Below are positions 1-12,900 of a stretch of 64,000 nt of DNA, piece by piece. How positions within the stretch are numbered: the stretch's first letter is position 1; each line of letters starts with the position of its first letter. The notes beneath the pieces are model-generated. The model ran no database searches and was not told where the DNA came from. It was given only the letters and a program-made list of their open reading frames with translations. The translations under genes were made by a program, and so were the position numbers. The stretch is taken from the NCBI RefSeq assembly GCF_031877795.1, contig NC_133935.1, forward strand, positions 53,139,330 to 53,203,329, read 5' to 3'. The DNA comes from Strix aluco (lineage: Eukaryota; Chordata; Aves; Strigiformes; Strigidae).

Positions 1-2438
1 TAGTATTTTCTGTTGCTTTAGCATCTAAGACATCTCAATATAATTGGTTTTGAAGCTTCTGGGCTTCCAAGGCCTCCCATCTGACACAAGTTATTATTGA
101 TAGTATAGAAACACTTAAAGGCTAAGGAGAATTGGATGAGAGTTCCTGTATCACTACCCACTAGGATCTGCTTTTTGGTGAAGAAGCAAGTGATGTAGCC
201 ACTGGACTAAACCCATACATGTATGTAGACCTAAGGCATAGCACAAATCTGAAGAAGAAACAAAATTAAAAGAGATCATATTATTACAGCTAACATACAT
301 TTGTAAATCTTGGTGGAAAAAAATATAATATTGTTAATATTTCCACTGATTCTCTTAGTCAGATCCCATCTGAACAAGTTCTGTCTAAAATGTGAAATGG
401 ATATCCAAACTTTGCCTAGTCTGAGAGAAATACAGTCTGCCCTACTTTCCAGGACTGTCTCATGTACAGCTACATAAATTCATTAGGTGCCTCCCTTGTT
501 AGGTTGAAAACTTCCGAGATATTTACCTTTAATCTCCCACATATACTCAGAAGTGGAAAAATGGATGCTTATCTCCTACCTACACCTCTCATTAATAGGT
601 TAGTTGGATTGGTACTTGAACTCAGTTAAAAGTCCCTGGAGAAGACTGAAATGTTAATTGTTAATTGTGGCCAGGACTACAACTTACCACATCTAATGTT
701 ACGGTAGCACTGGGTGCATAATTGTTTAGTTGCTAGAACATTCACCCAGGAGCTGAGAGAACTGAAATGTAGTTCTTAATTAGCCCAAGGGAGTAAACAC
801 ACATCTCCAGCACACCAGTGGCTAGGTACCAAACAACAGGATAACATGGAGAGATCACATCTGCTGGGGAAGTTAAGCCACTGGGCAGGCAGGAGTGCCA
901 GGGCTAGAAGAAGAGTAGATCGGAGGTGTCCCTGCTTCAGCCCATGTGTCCACACCCTCAGTTTGGAGGGGCAGAGCTGGGCATCTAGCCTCCACTTCCA
1001 ACACTGTTTTACTAGTCAGTGACAGTTTAATATAAAACACTTACACATTTCAAGATACAGCTCCATAATACCAGTTCTGTCCTGATCATTGTTTTAGCAT
1101 CCAGCACAATCATTTTTCATCTCTTCTTGGTAATATGGAAACAAGGAGACAAAATGGCTAAAGGTCTAAGTTATCTCCATTGAATTCAGTGGCAGAGATC
1201 CAATTCCAGTGAGATCAGCAATTAAACTTAGATGAACTCAGACTGACAGCATAAATTAATGGCAAAAGTGAGATCAGAATAGGGGAACTGCTGTCAGGAT
1301 TTACACACAGACAAACCAGTCATGCTTCTAAGACATAACTCTGCTTAAGTAAAACTTTGATCAAATAAAATGACACAGAACAGCTGGGACCATTACAGCC
1401 ATATTTCTAAAGTTTCTAAAAAAATACTTCCTGAATTTGGTAGAGGCTTAAAACATGGGCAGGATGCTTTGCAAAGTGACAAAGGTTCAATTAATCCCGA
1501 AACACCAAGCTCATCAGAATCACATTTCTTTTGTTTATCATGTCTGACTGTGGCCATCACTTTCCACTAATGTAAGGTCTTGACCACTTTAGATTTCTTC
1601 TCAGACAGGGAGTAGTATGATCTTGATTTTTTTTACTCTGCCACAGGCACCTTCTATGCTATGTAAATGACAAAAAATCAGATGGAATCCTCTTACCTGC
1701 TTTTATATTTATATTTTATATTTAATATAAATATGAACAATCCTACACTCATTATTACCACTGCATTTCACAGAGAGTGTTTTTCAGACCTGGATCCAAG
1801 CATATAAAGAACTTGTGCACCTAAAGAAATGTCAGGGAAGAACAGGGCATGTAAATCCAAAGCTCTGGATCCCAGAACCTGCTGCAGCAGCATCCTCTAT
1901 AGAAGTCAGGCGACTGATGTACTTGAGGAGGACATTCACAAGACGAGCATCCCTGATCACAGGTCAGGGGGGAAGTAGGACTCTGCTACTCTAGATGAAA
2001 CTGGTTTGCAGCTGGGTATCTTTGAGGGTCCTTGAAGGTCCAGGGAAGTGTAAGTTTAGCTGCAGAATCATGGCAATACTGTATGGACTCCATGCAACAA
2101 GCACATACCTGCAGTGGAAATGAAGCTGCATCATTGATGCTGGGACTGACCTGTGAACATCTCAGCCATCAGCACTATGGCTGGGAAGTGGGGAGGCAGG
2201 GGTGGATGCACAAATCCTCATACAGACAGTCTAAATCTTGTTATTTAATATAAAATAGTGGAGTCAAAACCCAGGATGCCTCTTTTCCATGTGAGTGACT
2301 AACCACCAAACTCTAAAGCCAGGTTTGTGTGGCTCACTAACTTTTGAAATTGCCTGGTCCAGCTCCAACAGAAGGGTCAATGAGTACTTTACGTGCCTTC
2401 TTACTTCTCCCCTCATCATCCTCTGCCAGTGTGTGACT

Positions 2439-2448
2439 GGGGGGGGGG
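2439..2448 (+). repeat. Poly-G run
   Basis: Ten consecutive G residues lie in otherwise mixed sequence. It is a simple homopolymer and its exact length is a likely place for sequencing error. Confidence 0.8.
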
Positions 2449-2970
2449 CTCACATTTCCCTGGGAGGTGACAGATATGCATGTGAATTCTTCTAGACTGA
2501 GGAGAAAAATTAATTTCATGCTTCCTTTGCAACTGCTATAATCCCCAGGCTGTTATGTAAAAAGTTCCTTGTCCAGTTAGTAACTTTCAGAAGAAAAGAG
2601 TGAACCCTGCTCCATTACTTAAGGGAATGGTTTCAAGTTTCCACCACAGGGGGAAGGGGAGCAAGCAGCAGATCTCAAATAGACAGAAGCACTCTTTGGC
2701 AGACATGCATCGAGCACCTCAGAGTATGTCAGCTTAATATATATACCTGACTTCTCTAATGACCCTGAGCAGGTTTCTGCAGAGTCTACAGGATTTGGGG
2801 TTCCATGTGAAGTGTCTGTTTCCCCAGGCCTGTACAGAAAGGACAAGAAATTAACTGAGACTTTAGGATTTCACTCTAAACTCAGAACAGAACAATTCTG
2901 AGTGCTCAGAACAATTAAGTGCTGTGGTGCCTCATTTATAAGTAATAAATGAGAAAAGTAGTAAGTAATA

Positions 2971-3008
2971 AAGAAAGTAAGTAACGAAAGAAGTATACTT
3001 ACTTTCTT
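2971..3008. repeat. Perfect 13-bp inverted repeat
   Basis: The left arm at 2971-2983 (aagaaagtaagta) is the exact reverse complement of the right arm at 2996-3008, with a 12-base spacer. It sits at the end of a short AGTAA-rich, locally repetitive tract that begins near 2940, so slippage or local duplication may have produced it. It could form a hairpin if transcribed, but nothing here shows transcription. Confidence 0.8.
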
Positions 3009-6000
3009 CAGCTGAGCTCTGCCCTCTTCTAGTGGATATCAAACACAGTGTTAGAAACACTGGTATTTTAGAAAATCAAGACAGAGATAAGAATATATTT
3101 CATGGCAATTAATGTGATGAAGTTTGCCACATTTTCACTTTGTGAGAGGGAGGGAAGAGATAAAGAAGATGACATGAACTGGCAGTGCCATTTTCCATGT
3201 AATGTCTGCCAAACACAGAGGCCAGTTCAAGGAAGCAGGATGTGCCATAATGATTCAGTGATTTGTAGGTATACAGTCATACTTGGACATTGTTTGTGAA
3301 CAGCATATTTTAAAAGCAGGTAGCCTTAAATAATGCTGAATAAATAGTAGGCTGCTTTTTGAATCAGGAAGCCACAACCAGCAATTTTCTGCTCTTCCAG
3401 CTGACTCATGAGAGCCACTAATCACAACAGAAAAACTGATAGGAGAATCATGTTTTCCAAATGGCTTTGCACTATTGACTTGGAATACATTGTTTTAACA
3501 ACCCTTCTTCCCATTAAACTCAGACTGTTGTTTGATGATACAGTAAATCCAGATTAGGGATTTTAGGACCTTGTTCTAAAAATATCTTTGCCACGGAATA
3601 AAAAAACCCTCTGATATAGCCTGAACTCAATCCACTACAAATTTGTTTTAAAAGAAAATCCCAAGGTACTTTTTGTGCTGTCAGGCTTTATGCAGAATCA
3701 GGTATTGTCTGTCACCCCACTCTAACTTTGTGCCAGATCAGGTAGCATCTTGCAGCATCTGCAGCTGCCAGAAAGCCAGCATAAGCAGAAAGTCAACATA
3801 ATTTGTTTGTTGTGTGCCCTAGGTAATTCAGCATAGATGTGATCATTTGCCCATACCTAATCTGTATCCTATTTGTACTGCTGGGTCACCTGGTAAAGCA
3901 AAGACTCTGTAAGAGTTATCATGAAAGTAAAACCTTATTTACCCAGCACGGGAATGGAAAGGAAGTACAACAGAATGTAAACAAAACAGAAATTAATTAT
4001 AAAACCTACAGGAGCTTAGGGGATGCTTGGAACATCTTTTTGAATATGTGCGCTCCGTGAAATTGCACTTAATATACATCTGGTGCACACACTCATAGCC
4101 ACTACCTCTAGGTAAAGAAGGTCCAAAGAGTCAGTCTTGACATGCGTGGATGCCACGACTGCCTGACAGCATGTCTGGCACCTGTCCAACCACATGCTGA
4201 CTCAGAGGATCTTCTCAGAATAGGAGCCCAGACCTTTAACCCCAGGAATTACCACTTGCAGAGCACCATGTGAAATACCTGCATGATTTGCCCTTCACAT
4301 GCGTGTGTGTATGTGTGGAGAGATGTGCTATTTCACTAATTCCAGCTTGGAAGAACAATACCCTCTTCCTCTCTTTAAAAAAGCGGAATAAATTGAGTCA
4401 AAAAAACCAGGACATCTTCACAGTTCTAAACCTTTTAACATTGTGCACTGGTAGAACAAATGTGTTTTTCCTTATTATACATAGCTGTCTTTTTATTTAA
4501 TGCTTTGGAGTCCAGGTCCATTTCTTCAGAAAAGCTCTTTATTTTCTCATCAGGCTTCTCACAGTGTTAGGGAAGTATCTCATCTCCTTCATCTTTTTCC
4601 TTCTCTCTCTCTACACAAACACATTGTAGGACTTCTCTTCTGATTAGGGAAGCCAGTGCATTACTCCAGTGCTCTGGTATAGTTCCTAATGTGAACAACT
4701 TGGAAGGTGCCTTAGGCTGGCACACTACTGGATCTGCTCCCTTCCAGATGAAGCAAATCCAAGTGAGACAAACTTCAATGCCCTGATTCTGTGGCTTATG
4801 ATCAATCCTGTATTCACAGAAAAAAATAAATCCACCAAAAGTTGCTTGTGGGTAAACTGAGCAGAGGATATATATTGAAGGGCATTAGTGAAGCCAGTAA
4901 AAGTAACCCACTCAAAGAAAATAGTTAGATTTTTTCCAGTGTGCTGTATTCATTTGAGGTTAGTGGTTAAATACAGATTTATATCAGAGTTTCCACTTAA
5001 TAGAAGTATTTGTGTGGATGATCTCTGTTTAGTCACTGTTAGTAGGGATTTTGCAAACTGTAATTTCCAAAAAAGCAGCAGGCTATCTTATTGAGACTAT
5101 TGTCAAAAGTTCATGAAATCAGGGGGTGTTGATTGTGATACAACATAAATGGCATTCTTGATTTCTTATGTTTTTCTAGGCTGGAGGAGGAATGCATTAT
5201 TGGAGAAACTGATACATCTTGCTGTTCCAAGAGCACAAATTGAGTTTATGACCTGAATATGCTGTACATGTACAAAATAAGCAACTATATAATCCCATCA
5301 TGTGATAGATGTGATATCTTACAGGAAATATGAAACTGGAGAAATTTTATGGTTCTCCTGCAATACATTCATTAGGGAGTCATTAGGGGAGGCCAGACTG
5401 AACAGAGAAGAGAAAGGTGAGGAGTCACGCAGACATCTATTTTAGATTCATGGGAATTACTTGCAGATACTAATCTCTGGGGTGTTCATCCATGCCTGTC
5501 AGGTGGAATTGCTGCCTCCACACTCCTATCAGCACCACAGGGCTTCCTCTCTTGAGCTTCCCAGGGGGCCAGGCTCTTGATTTGGGCCCCTGTCCGAAGT
5601 GTTCCTGTTAAAGCCCTCCATTGCCCACACTGCCCTCAATCAGATCCTTTCCTTTGTGCCCTTCCGAGGTTCCTGGCTGTCACCTCTTCTTTCCCTCCTC
5701 TCTACAGAAAAAATGCAAAGAGACAATTTGTCTGCAATGGCAATTAATTATTTAATAACAAGTGAAATTATTAATTTGATAAAGGTAACAATGTAAATAA
5801 ATAACTTTTGGCAGGGCACCACGTAATATTATGAGCAATAAACTAGAACGCTGTAAAGTCAACAGGGCACACAGTAAATAGATTAGAAACCATCAAGTCT
5901 TGAAATACAACTATAAACATTGAGTAATTGTTGAGGAAAGTCCCACAGGGACAATCTTTGACCCTAATTTTAATTTACATTTTAATCAATGAATTAAAGG

Positions 6001-6029
6001 AGGAAAAAATATAAACCAGGTATCACCAC

Positions 6030-6478
6030 GGCTTGCTTTTAGCACAAATGTGAGAGAAAATGAAACAAAGAAAAAAAAAACAATGGCTGTTTTACTGACA
6101 TTGCTTTATTTAGGTTGCTTAGGTAATGATACGACTTTTGTCATGATCAAAACTGAAGTCATGTACTTAGTCACAGAGACTAATGACCCTTCTCCCAGCA
6201 CTGGGGGAGGGGAACTAAGAGTTCTATTGGATCTCAAAGACTCTATCGATTAGACTTCCCAAAGTGATGGTGGTACCAAAAAGCATAATGGAGCTTGTTG
6301 ACATATAAACAAGGGGAAAATGGTTTGAAGTGGGAAGATTTCTCTGTGGTATGCTGCAGCTGAATCAGAGCTACCTGACTTGAAGCAGGAATTAATATAC
6401 AGCAAATCAGTTGCCTTTGTTATGTATGAGGTCAGATGAACAGTCCCTTCTGGTCTTAAAATATATTAATTTATGTAT
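6030..6478 (+). mobile_element. Old, degraded CR1-like LINE 3' end
   Basis: The right end reads as the archosaur/turtle type of CR1 3' tail: a 'gaggtcag..' block at 6429-6436, then 'cagtcccttctggtcttaaa' near 6440-6459 and a degenerate AT tail. The upstream part is too diverged to translate, and the left limit is a guess. The identification uses remembered CR1 consensus from reptiles. This type differs from the younger CR1 copies at 9.2, 31.7 and 51.6 kb, which end in 'gatgatcttcaaggtc' and ATTCTGTG-like repeats. It is a dead relic. Confidence 0.5.
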
Positions 6479-7773
6479 GGAGGAAAAAAATTACCCTCAC
6501 TAAAGCTTTATTCATACCGAGAGGATCAGTGGTGTATACAAAGAATGGTAATTAAGTTTCTAGTTATGATTTTAACAAGAAAATTACAAAAAAATCTCAA
6601 CAATTTTTCGGATAAAACAAGGTTTTCCAAATGGAAAATTTCAAAATGTCAACTGTTTAAAACTTTGCATTTCCGTATTTTCCCTTTCCCCCTCTCCTTC
6701 ACCAGTGAATGAATGATGCTTGGGAGTTTCACTCCATTTCTAGTCCTCTTTGCTTTTTTTTTTCTTCCCCATGTCTCTGTTATTCTCAGAAATTCCTCAG
6801 TTTTGAAAACGTTATAGAGCAGTTCAAGTAAAACTGAAGGTCTCCGCTCTGGCAGGCCCTGCCTGTTTTCCCCCAAGCACTGCTCCAAGCAGCCCAGTCT
6901 CTCACCAGCTGCCAAGACCCACACTGGGTAATGGCTGGCAGGCAGCAGCCAGACACCCACAGCCCCAGCAACACCTTCTCCCTCCCTTCCGCACCCTCTC
7001 TGCTGGTGGCCAGGGGGAGCTTAGTCTAGGAGCAACTCCTGCAACCCACCACCACCTGCACTTTTCCCCAAGGAAGAGGGATCTGGAAGTTTTATGGGGT
7101 GATTCGAAGTGGCCAGAGCAGTTTGGAAAATCTAGGCATTTGCATTGCTCTCCTTTTCCCTTTCTTCAATGAAGTGTTACAAGGCAAATGTAAATTGTCT
7201 TGAACAGAAAAAAAAAATTAGGAACCTTGCACATGTCTGTAGAGTGAAATCCAGACTGCCTGAGGAAAGGACCAACAATTAATTAAATGATTGCTACAAG
7301 CCAGGACCTAATTATGTTCTCACAGATTACAAAAAAATCAGTGTTGTCTTCAGACAGTTTGCTTTAGAGTTGTTCTGGGGAAGTGGGTGGGGGGAATGCA
7401 GAGCCTACCATTAGAGACATTTAGGAGTAGCTTTACCAACAGCTGGATTATGAATCTGTGACAGAAAAATCACTCCAATCCTTTCAAATTGCCATTTACT
7501 TAATAAAAGACCAAGCATTTAAAGGGAGAAAAGGTATCATAGAAAGAGTTTTCTTAAACTAGTACAATCTGGCGTTGAGGAATTTGGAAGGTGTTTTATA
7601 TGGATTTTTGTGGTTTTTAGCTGGGTGGCCAAAGTATACTACATTAATTTTAAGTCTGCACTTACAGACTGCAGCGGAGTGGAGAGTAAACAATTAGGTT
7701 TGTTTGCTTTCTGAATTGTGATACTCTGGGTCTTTCATTGATTTAAAGGTATGTTGATCATATTTTATGCTTT

Positions 7774-7860
7774 GACAGCACCTGCCAATCCAAGATCTCA
7801 AATGCTTTACAGTAACTAATCAGTGAGACCCTCTTTGAGACAGGTAAAATAATGCTGAAA
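7774..7860. repeat. Ancient amniote repeat relic
   Basis: The string 'agatctcaaatgctttacag' followed by 'gagacaggtaaaataatg' resembles the 'aaagcgctttacaaa..gaggtaggt.a.tatt' block common in turtle, crocodile and bird interspersed repeats of the MIR/CORE-SINE kind. Recognition is from memory, and the copy is short and diverged. Confidence 0.35.
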
Positions 7861-8063
7861 ATACAAATACTTGATATATACTAATAAAAAAATACATACT
7901 AATGAAAAAATCTTACAAAATAAAAATCTTTTGCTATGATAAGTAAGTGTCAGGAATCCTATTTTGTATATGGAAGAATAAAACAGTAGAGAAGTTGATA
8001 GTCATGGCCAGTTTGCAGCAGTGCAACACACAAAAGCTACAGCCACTCTAGCAGTAACCACAA

Positions 8064-8125
8064 CTGGGACCAGGATTTTCAGAGGTGCCCAGTACCCAGT
8101 AACTCTTGGGCTTCTTCAAGTAAAT
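8064..8125. repeat. Ancient amniote repeat relic
   Basis: The block 'gattttcagaggtgcccagt' matches a motif I recall from old amniote interspersed repeats ('gattttcagaggtgctgagcac'). The class is uncertain (DNA-transposon or SINE derived). Confidence 0.35.
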
Positions 8126-8312
8126 GCCCAGATAAAAACAACCTGAATTGTAGTTCACATAAAAAGCTGTCTGCCAGTTCCCTTCTTCAGCTTCCAAACA
8201 AGGTTCCTCCCAGTCAGAGATTACAGGATATGAAAGGCTTGCTTCTGCTGTGACAGTAATGGGAAAATGTGGTAAGGAAAGGCTGAGAGAGAACATATGC
8301 TGCTCCAGGCAA

Positions 8313-8339
8313 TGCTAATGAGGGGGCCACTCATTAGCA
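8313..8339. repeat. 10-bp inverted repeat with homeodomain-like core
   Basis: The arms at 8313-8322 (tgctaatgag) and 8330-8339 are exact reverse complements, separated by the 7-base spacer ggggcca. Each arm contains a TAATGAG core, which resembles a homeodomain half-site, so this could be a paired binding site as well as a hairpin. Both roles are inference. Confidence 0.7.
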
Positions 8340-9085
8340 CAGTAGCCTTCCCTGTCATAAATCTGCCCCTGATTTGTTAATGTTTGCTAATATGTAGTTT
8401 ACTGTAATAAATTAGAATAAATTGTACTAGCTAAATTGCCTGTGAAGTTGCAGCTTCCCTTTGCAAGACCAGAGCTGCCTATCTGGTTCATTTGCTTGTT
8501 CCATTCAGTCCTGCTCCACTCTGTGCAGCTCCCTGCACTGCTGGCCTCCGCTCCCACTTACAGACCCACACGCACCCAGGAGTTCTAAGCAAAAATGAAG
8601 TCTCAACCACTGAGTTTCACTTGGTCTCATGCTGAAATCATTAAAAACCAGACACTTCATATTTAGAGAAGGTAATGAATGAAGTTACCCAAATGAGGTT
8701 TCTAAGAAGACTCCAGCTAACTTGGGCTGAGATTTGGAGCACATGGGTCCAAACTGAGACATTAAGCCAAGACAGTACTAATCACAAGTACCTTGAGCTC
8801 TTTTACCAGTGTGTACAGTAAATTGCTGATGCCCGTTTGCTAGATCCGTATGACGCCATCAGCACTGTTGACCATACAGAAACTAGTTGGATGCACAGAA
8901 AAATTATACAGTTGCTCCTTAAGCTGTTCCTTTTCTTAAGACAAAATTTGACATTGTAGACAATAGCAAAAGGAAGGGAAAACTACTTTCTGCCCTTGGC
9001 TGTGAATTCCCTTGCACCGCTGACACTTAAGTGATGCACGTGAGCTGGTTCAAGAAGCTAAACAAGAAGAAAATTATTCTTCCCG

Positions 9086-9102
9086 CCCCCCCCCCCCCCC
9101 CC
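9086..9102 (+). repeat. Poly-C run of 17
   Basis: Seventeen consecutive C residues follow 'ttcccg'. It is a simple homopolymer whose length in the assembly should be treated as approximate. Confidence 0.85.
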
Positions 9103-9210
9103 AGGTTTATCATGCTGCTGACCCAGAAAGCTGAACCAGTTCATTTAAGAGACAAACATCTCAAGTCAGCCAAAGCACCAGTGATTATGTAAGAGGATCA
9201 GAAGGAGGAT

Positions 9211-9385
9211 GAGAATGGGCTGCCCAGGGAAGTGGTGGGGTCCCCATTCCTGGAGGTGTTTAAGAGTTGTGTTGACATAGCGCTGAGGGATATGGTGTAG
9301 TTGGGAACTGTCAGTGTTAGGTTAATGGTTGGACTAGATGATCTTCAAGGTCTTTTCCAACCTAGATGATTCTGAGGTTCTGTGA
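9211..9385 (+). mobile_element. CR1 LINE 3' fragment
   Basis: This is the last part of a CR1 ORF2 plus the 3' end: 'gaatgggctgcccagggaag', a 'tcctggaggtgtttaagag' block, 'ggttggactagatgatcttc' and a degenerate ATTCTG tail. It is closely similar in wording to the 3' end of the long copy at about 54,245-54,415, so the two belong to the same or sister CR1 subfamilies. It is severely 5'-truncated, as is usual for CR1, and non-coding. Its 3' end faces the 3' end of the oppositely oriented CR1 at 9515. Confidence 0.9.
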
Positions 9386-9514
9386 GCATAAATTGAGGGA
9401 TAACAGGACTTTCTGTAAAGAAAAATTGCACCCTCAAAAATCCTACATATTATTTAGACAGTCTGAAATCAACAACATCCTTATTTAAATATCATTAACA
9501 GAATCCAAATGTAA

Positions 9515-9912
9515 CATCACAGAATCACAGAATAATTGAGGTTGGAAGGAACCCCTGAAGGTCATCTGGTCCAACCCCTCCTGCTCAAGCAGAGCCACCT
9601 AGAGCCATTTGCACGGGACCATGTCTCAAAGGATGGAGACTCCACAACCTCCCTGGGCAACTTCTGTTAGTGCTCTGTCACCCTCACAGTAAGAAAGTGT
9701 TTCCTGATGTTCAGAGGGAAACTCCTGTGTTTCAGTTTGAGCCCATCACCTCTTGCTCTGTCATGGCACCACTGAAAAGAGACACACTCGCTCTTCTTTG
9801 TACCCTCCCTTCAGATATTTGTACACATTGATGAGACCACCCTGAGCCTTCTCTTCTCCAGGCTGAACAGTCCCAGCTCTCTCAGCCTTTACCCATTTGA
9901 GAGATGCTCATA
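9515..9912 (-). mobile_element. CR1 LINE 3' fragment, antisense
   Basis: The left edge carries the typical CR1 3' tail on the minus strand (two 'cacagaat' units), then 'ggttggaaggaacccctgaa', 'gactccacaacctccctggg' and, at the far end, 'ttctcttctccaggctgaac'. That last block corresponds to the [13 protein letters not shown] segment near the C-terminus of the CR1 reverse transcriptase ORF. The internal sequence differs from the neighbouring 9211 copy, so it is a different CR1 subfamily. It is broken by many changes and cannot encode protein. Confidence 0.93.
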
Positions 9913-12900
9913 AAATTTTGTGAAGAATATTTTTTATATTCCTTCTCCTGTGAGGTCAGGTGATGGAAGACAGGATGCAGAGTGCATTGAAACCTATCAT
10001 TTGATCATACTGAGGTTTCTATGGGACATCTATATGCTTAAGCTCCCTTAATAATAATTTACAGTCTTGTCTATATAATCAATAGAATCAAAAGAGTGAT
10101 TTATCCCATCCTAAAGTAACTGTCTAAAACAGGTGAGATGAACCATACTCAAAAATTGCCTATTTCAATAAAGGAGGCGTAGTGTAGTTATCTACACTGA
10201 AGGAAACTAAACTTGGATAAAATTAGTGTGTCCTGTAAGTTACATAGAACTCTGAAGTGGAATTTGTTAAAACTCATAAAATAAAAATACAAATGATATG
10301 TGCTTATCCTGCACAGAAGGTATTCAGGGAGTATTCTAAGGTGCTAACTTAGTGTCGTGGTCCCTAAAAATAATGTTTAAATAATTTTTTTAAAAAATCT
10401 GTTCTCAACTGCAGAAATCTCATGCCTTTGACATGATTTGAAGGTTTTGGTCTTTGAAAACATACTGCATAAAAAAGATTTCTCTTGTCAACAAATTTAC
10501 TACAAATGTACTATTATTTGTTTAATAGTAAAATATTACAAATGTGGGCCTAGACCATAAAGATATTTATATCAGCTGCTGTTTCTGGGGTCATTTATGA
10601 AGTAGGATAGACACAGGATAATTGTCATTGCAAGGAATATATTTACTGTATTGGATAGTGATCACTTAGAATTGTACTGTAGAGATTTAGTTTTGGTACA
10701 TTACTGTATTCCTTTGTCTAATGAATAGTCTCTGGTTTGTCTGAAACTTTTTTAACTTTTTGCACATGAAAGAAGTATATACAGTGGGAGAAAGGAGAAA
10801 TTATGGATGAACTTCAGAGGGACTTTGATAGGATACAGATTCAGCTTCCTTTTAATCATCTGGATATCATCTGGACAATCATCTGCTTCTTCACAAAAGA
10901 AAACAAACACTAGACATTTTTGGCATGAGGTTTAAGTTGGCTGGTATTAAACAGCAGCTGTAGATCAAGTCCCTCCATAGTAACCTTCCCCCTTAATAGA
11001 GATACTAATTTTAAATATTTAGGTTTCCATGTAGATGAGACTGTGTACTTCTGGAGACACACTCATGCATTTGTTTACAGAAAAGGAATTGAGATGAAAT
11101 TAGGTGTGTTTTATTATTTGAAGACCTGTTATACTTTGCCTGTCAGGAGAAGTTTAGCACTGTAATTAATGTTTTCATGAATTAAACACAGGAGTCTAGT
11201 ACATACAGTGACAGCATTTAAGTAAAATATATAGTTGCACTATCATCTGTTTAACAGACTTTGCCAGTTCATATTTTTTTCATATTCATTTTGAATATTA
11301 GTGAATCTCTGGTTGTTCTTCCTTTAAAATAGCATTGTTGCACTGCATAGGAAAGAAATGTAAATCTATACTACTATAAAGAACAAGAAAGTCCTTTCAA
11401 TATTCTCCAAGTACTCAGAATATTTGACATGGAGTCTAGGCTCTGATATGAATCTGGGACTGCACCTCTAAGTATGCCTTTTTGGTCTTGGAAATAATTC
11501 CAAACACTGAAAACACTGATCATTGAAACATTGTTTTAAACATCCTATTTCCCTTCAAAATACTGCAAACAATATTTAAAATATTTTTGCCAGTTTACAA
11601 GGATATAAGCCAATAGTCATAAGGTCAAATATGCTTTACTGGAAGATCCAAATTCCGATTTTCAAAATCTTAAGGGTCTAAAAGAAAGTGAAAAATTTAT
11701 CGAGATAGGTCAGTGCCTACCCGCTCTCATTATTTTTGGTAAGGCCTTTGACATGTTGGAAATCTTCAAAAATCCAGGTACTTCTGTACACATTGAAATA
11801 AGAAGTGTTAGATGTTTTGAAAATCCATTTGATAAAATGAATTATCTTTCAATCCAGTTTCTTACGAAAGTGCACACTAATCAAAAGGATAAATACAGAT
11901 TGCTTTGCTCTCACTTGGCATTCCATTAACTGCCTACGAGTTGGATATTTGGGTCTTGAAGAGTTTGTGATATAAGTGCTTCTCTGACACTTGATCTGGA
12001 GTAACTAGGAAACTCGACTTACTAAAATATTTTCCCGAGTGAAGAGGGCTGGAATCAGACATTATCTTTCAATATCCTGAAAGAAAAACAGTGCAGCAGC
12101 TGAAACCTAAAGGAATGCAGGGGAACCCACAAGCAGCATCCAGTACAAAATGCATACAGATGATATTTTAAGAGGTTCTACACTTCAGAAGCTAACCACA
12201 ATAGAAGATAAGTAAAGAAGCATGGTAATGACATGCAGGAAGATAGGGTCATGCTGACAGGGGAAGATGGATTTTAGGAGAGACAAGGGCAGAAGAAATA
12301 TGGTAGATTACAGACTAGAAATTAAGATGGAAAAACATACAGAATATGAGGAGAGGTTTTTTATTTTACCTTTTCAACATTTTTTCCAATGGTTTAAGTC
12401 CTTTACTCCAGTTCACAATGCAGAAAGTCCAGAAACAGTTTCAGTGACAGACTTGACTCTATCTCATCAGAACTGTACTGCCTCCTGAGATGGAAAATAC
12501 AGGACTAGCTTCACACACCATTTCTTAGGGTTGTACCAGAGGATGTACAGAGATGAAGATTAAGTCTATTTTATTCAGGTAGGAGGAACTACTATGTTTT
12601 GAGGTTTTTTAAGGCTTTCATTTTCAGAGAAAATGATGTGAGTGACACAGGAACAATTTCAGTTACAATATACTCCATGTTTCCAAAGCCAGTTTCCAAA
12701 AGTATTCATGACTTCATGTTAACCAGTTTTGCCATGTTATTTATCTCTTTTTTACTATTGGAGCTATTAACTGATTAAACCCACATTAAATTAAAAAACT
12801 ATACAATATTAACACATTTATTTTAAAATGCAAGCTTAATTGAACATATGTTTTGATGTAGAGAGAATCTTGTTTGTTTAACTGTAACCACATAATGTGC

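Larger units (their letters stand above)
1..6029. other. Gene-desert segment, AT-rich
   Basis: This is non-coding, AT-rich DNA. All open frames are under about 80 codons, none starts or ends at a convincing splice site, and none resembles a protein I know. Visible structure is limited to a run of 10 G at 2439-2448, an AT-only stretch near 1700-1735 and the perfect inverted repeat at 2971-3008. If the neighbour order seen in other amniotes holds, this is the interval between LRIG3 and SLC16A7; that is inference from known synteny, since SLC16A7 itself is not in the window. Confidence 0.6.
6479..9210. other. Gene-desert segment
   Basis: No coding exon is visible. The segment holds short relics of ancient repeats (7774-7860 and 8064-8125), the inverted repeat at 8313-8339 and the poly-C run at 9086-9102. 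The 103-codon antisense frame near 6649-6960 has no recognisable domain and no splice context. Confidence 0.55.
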
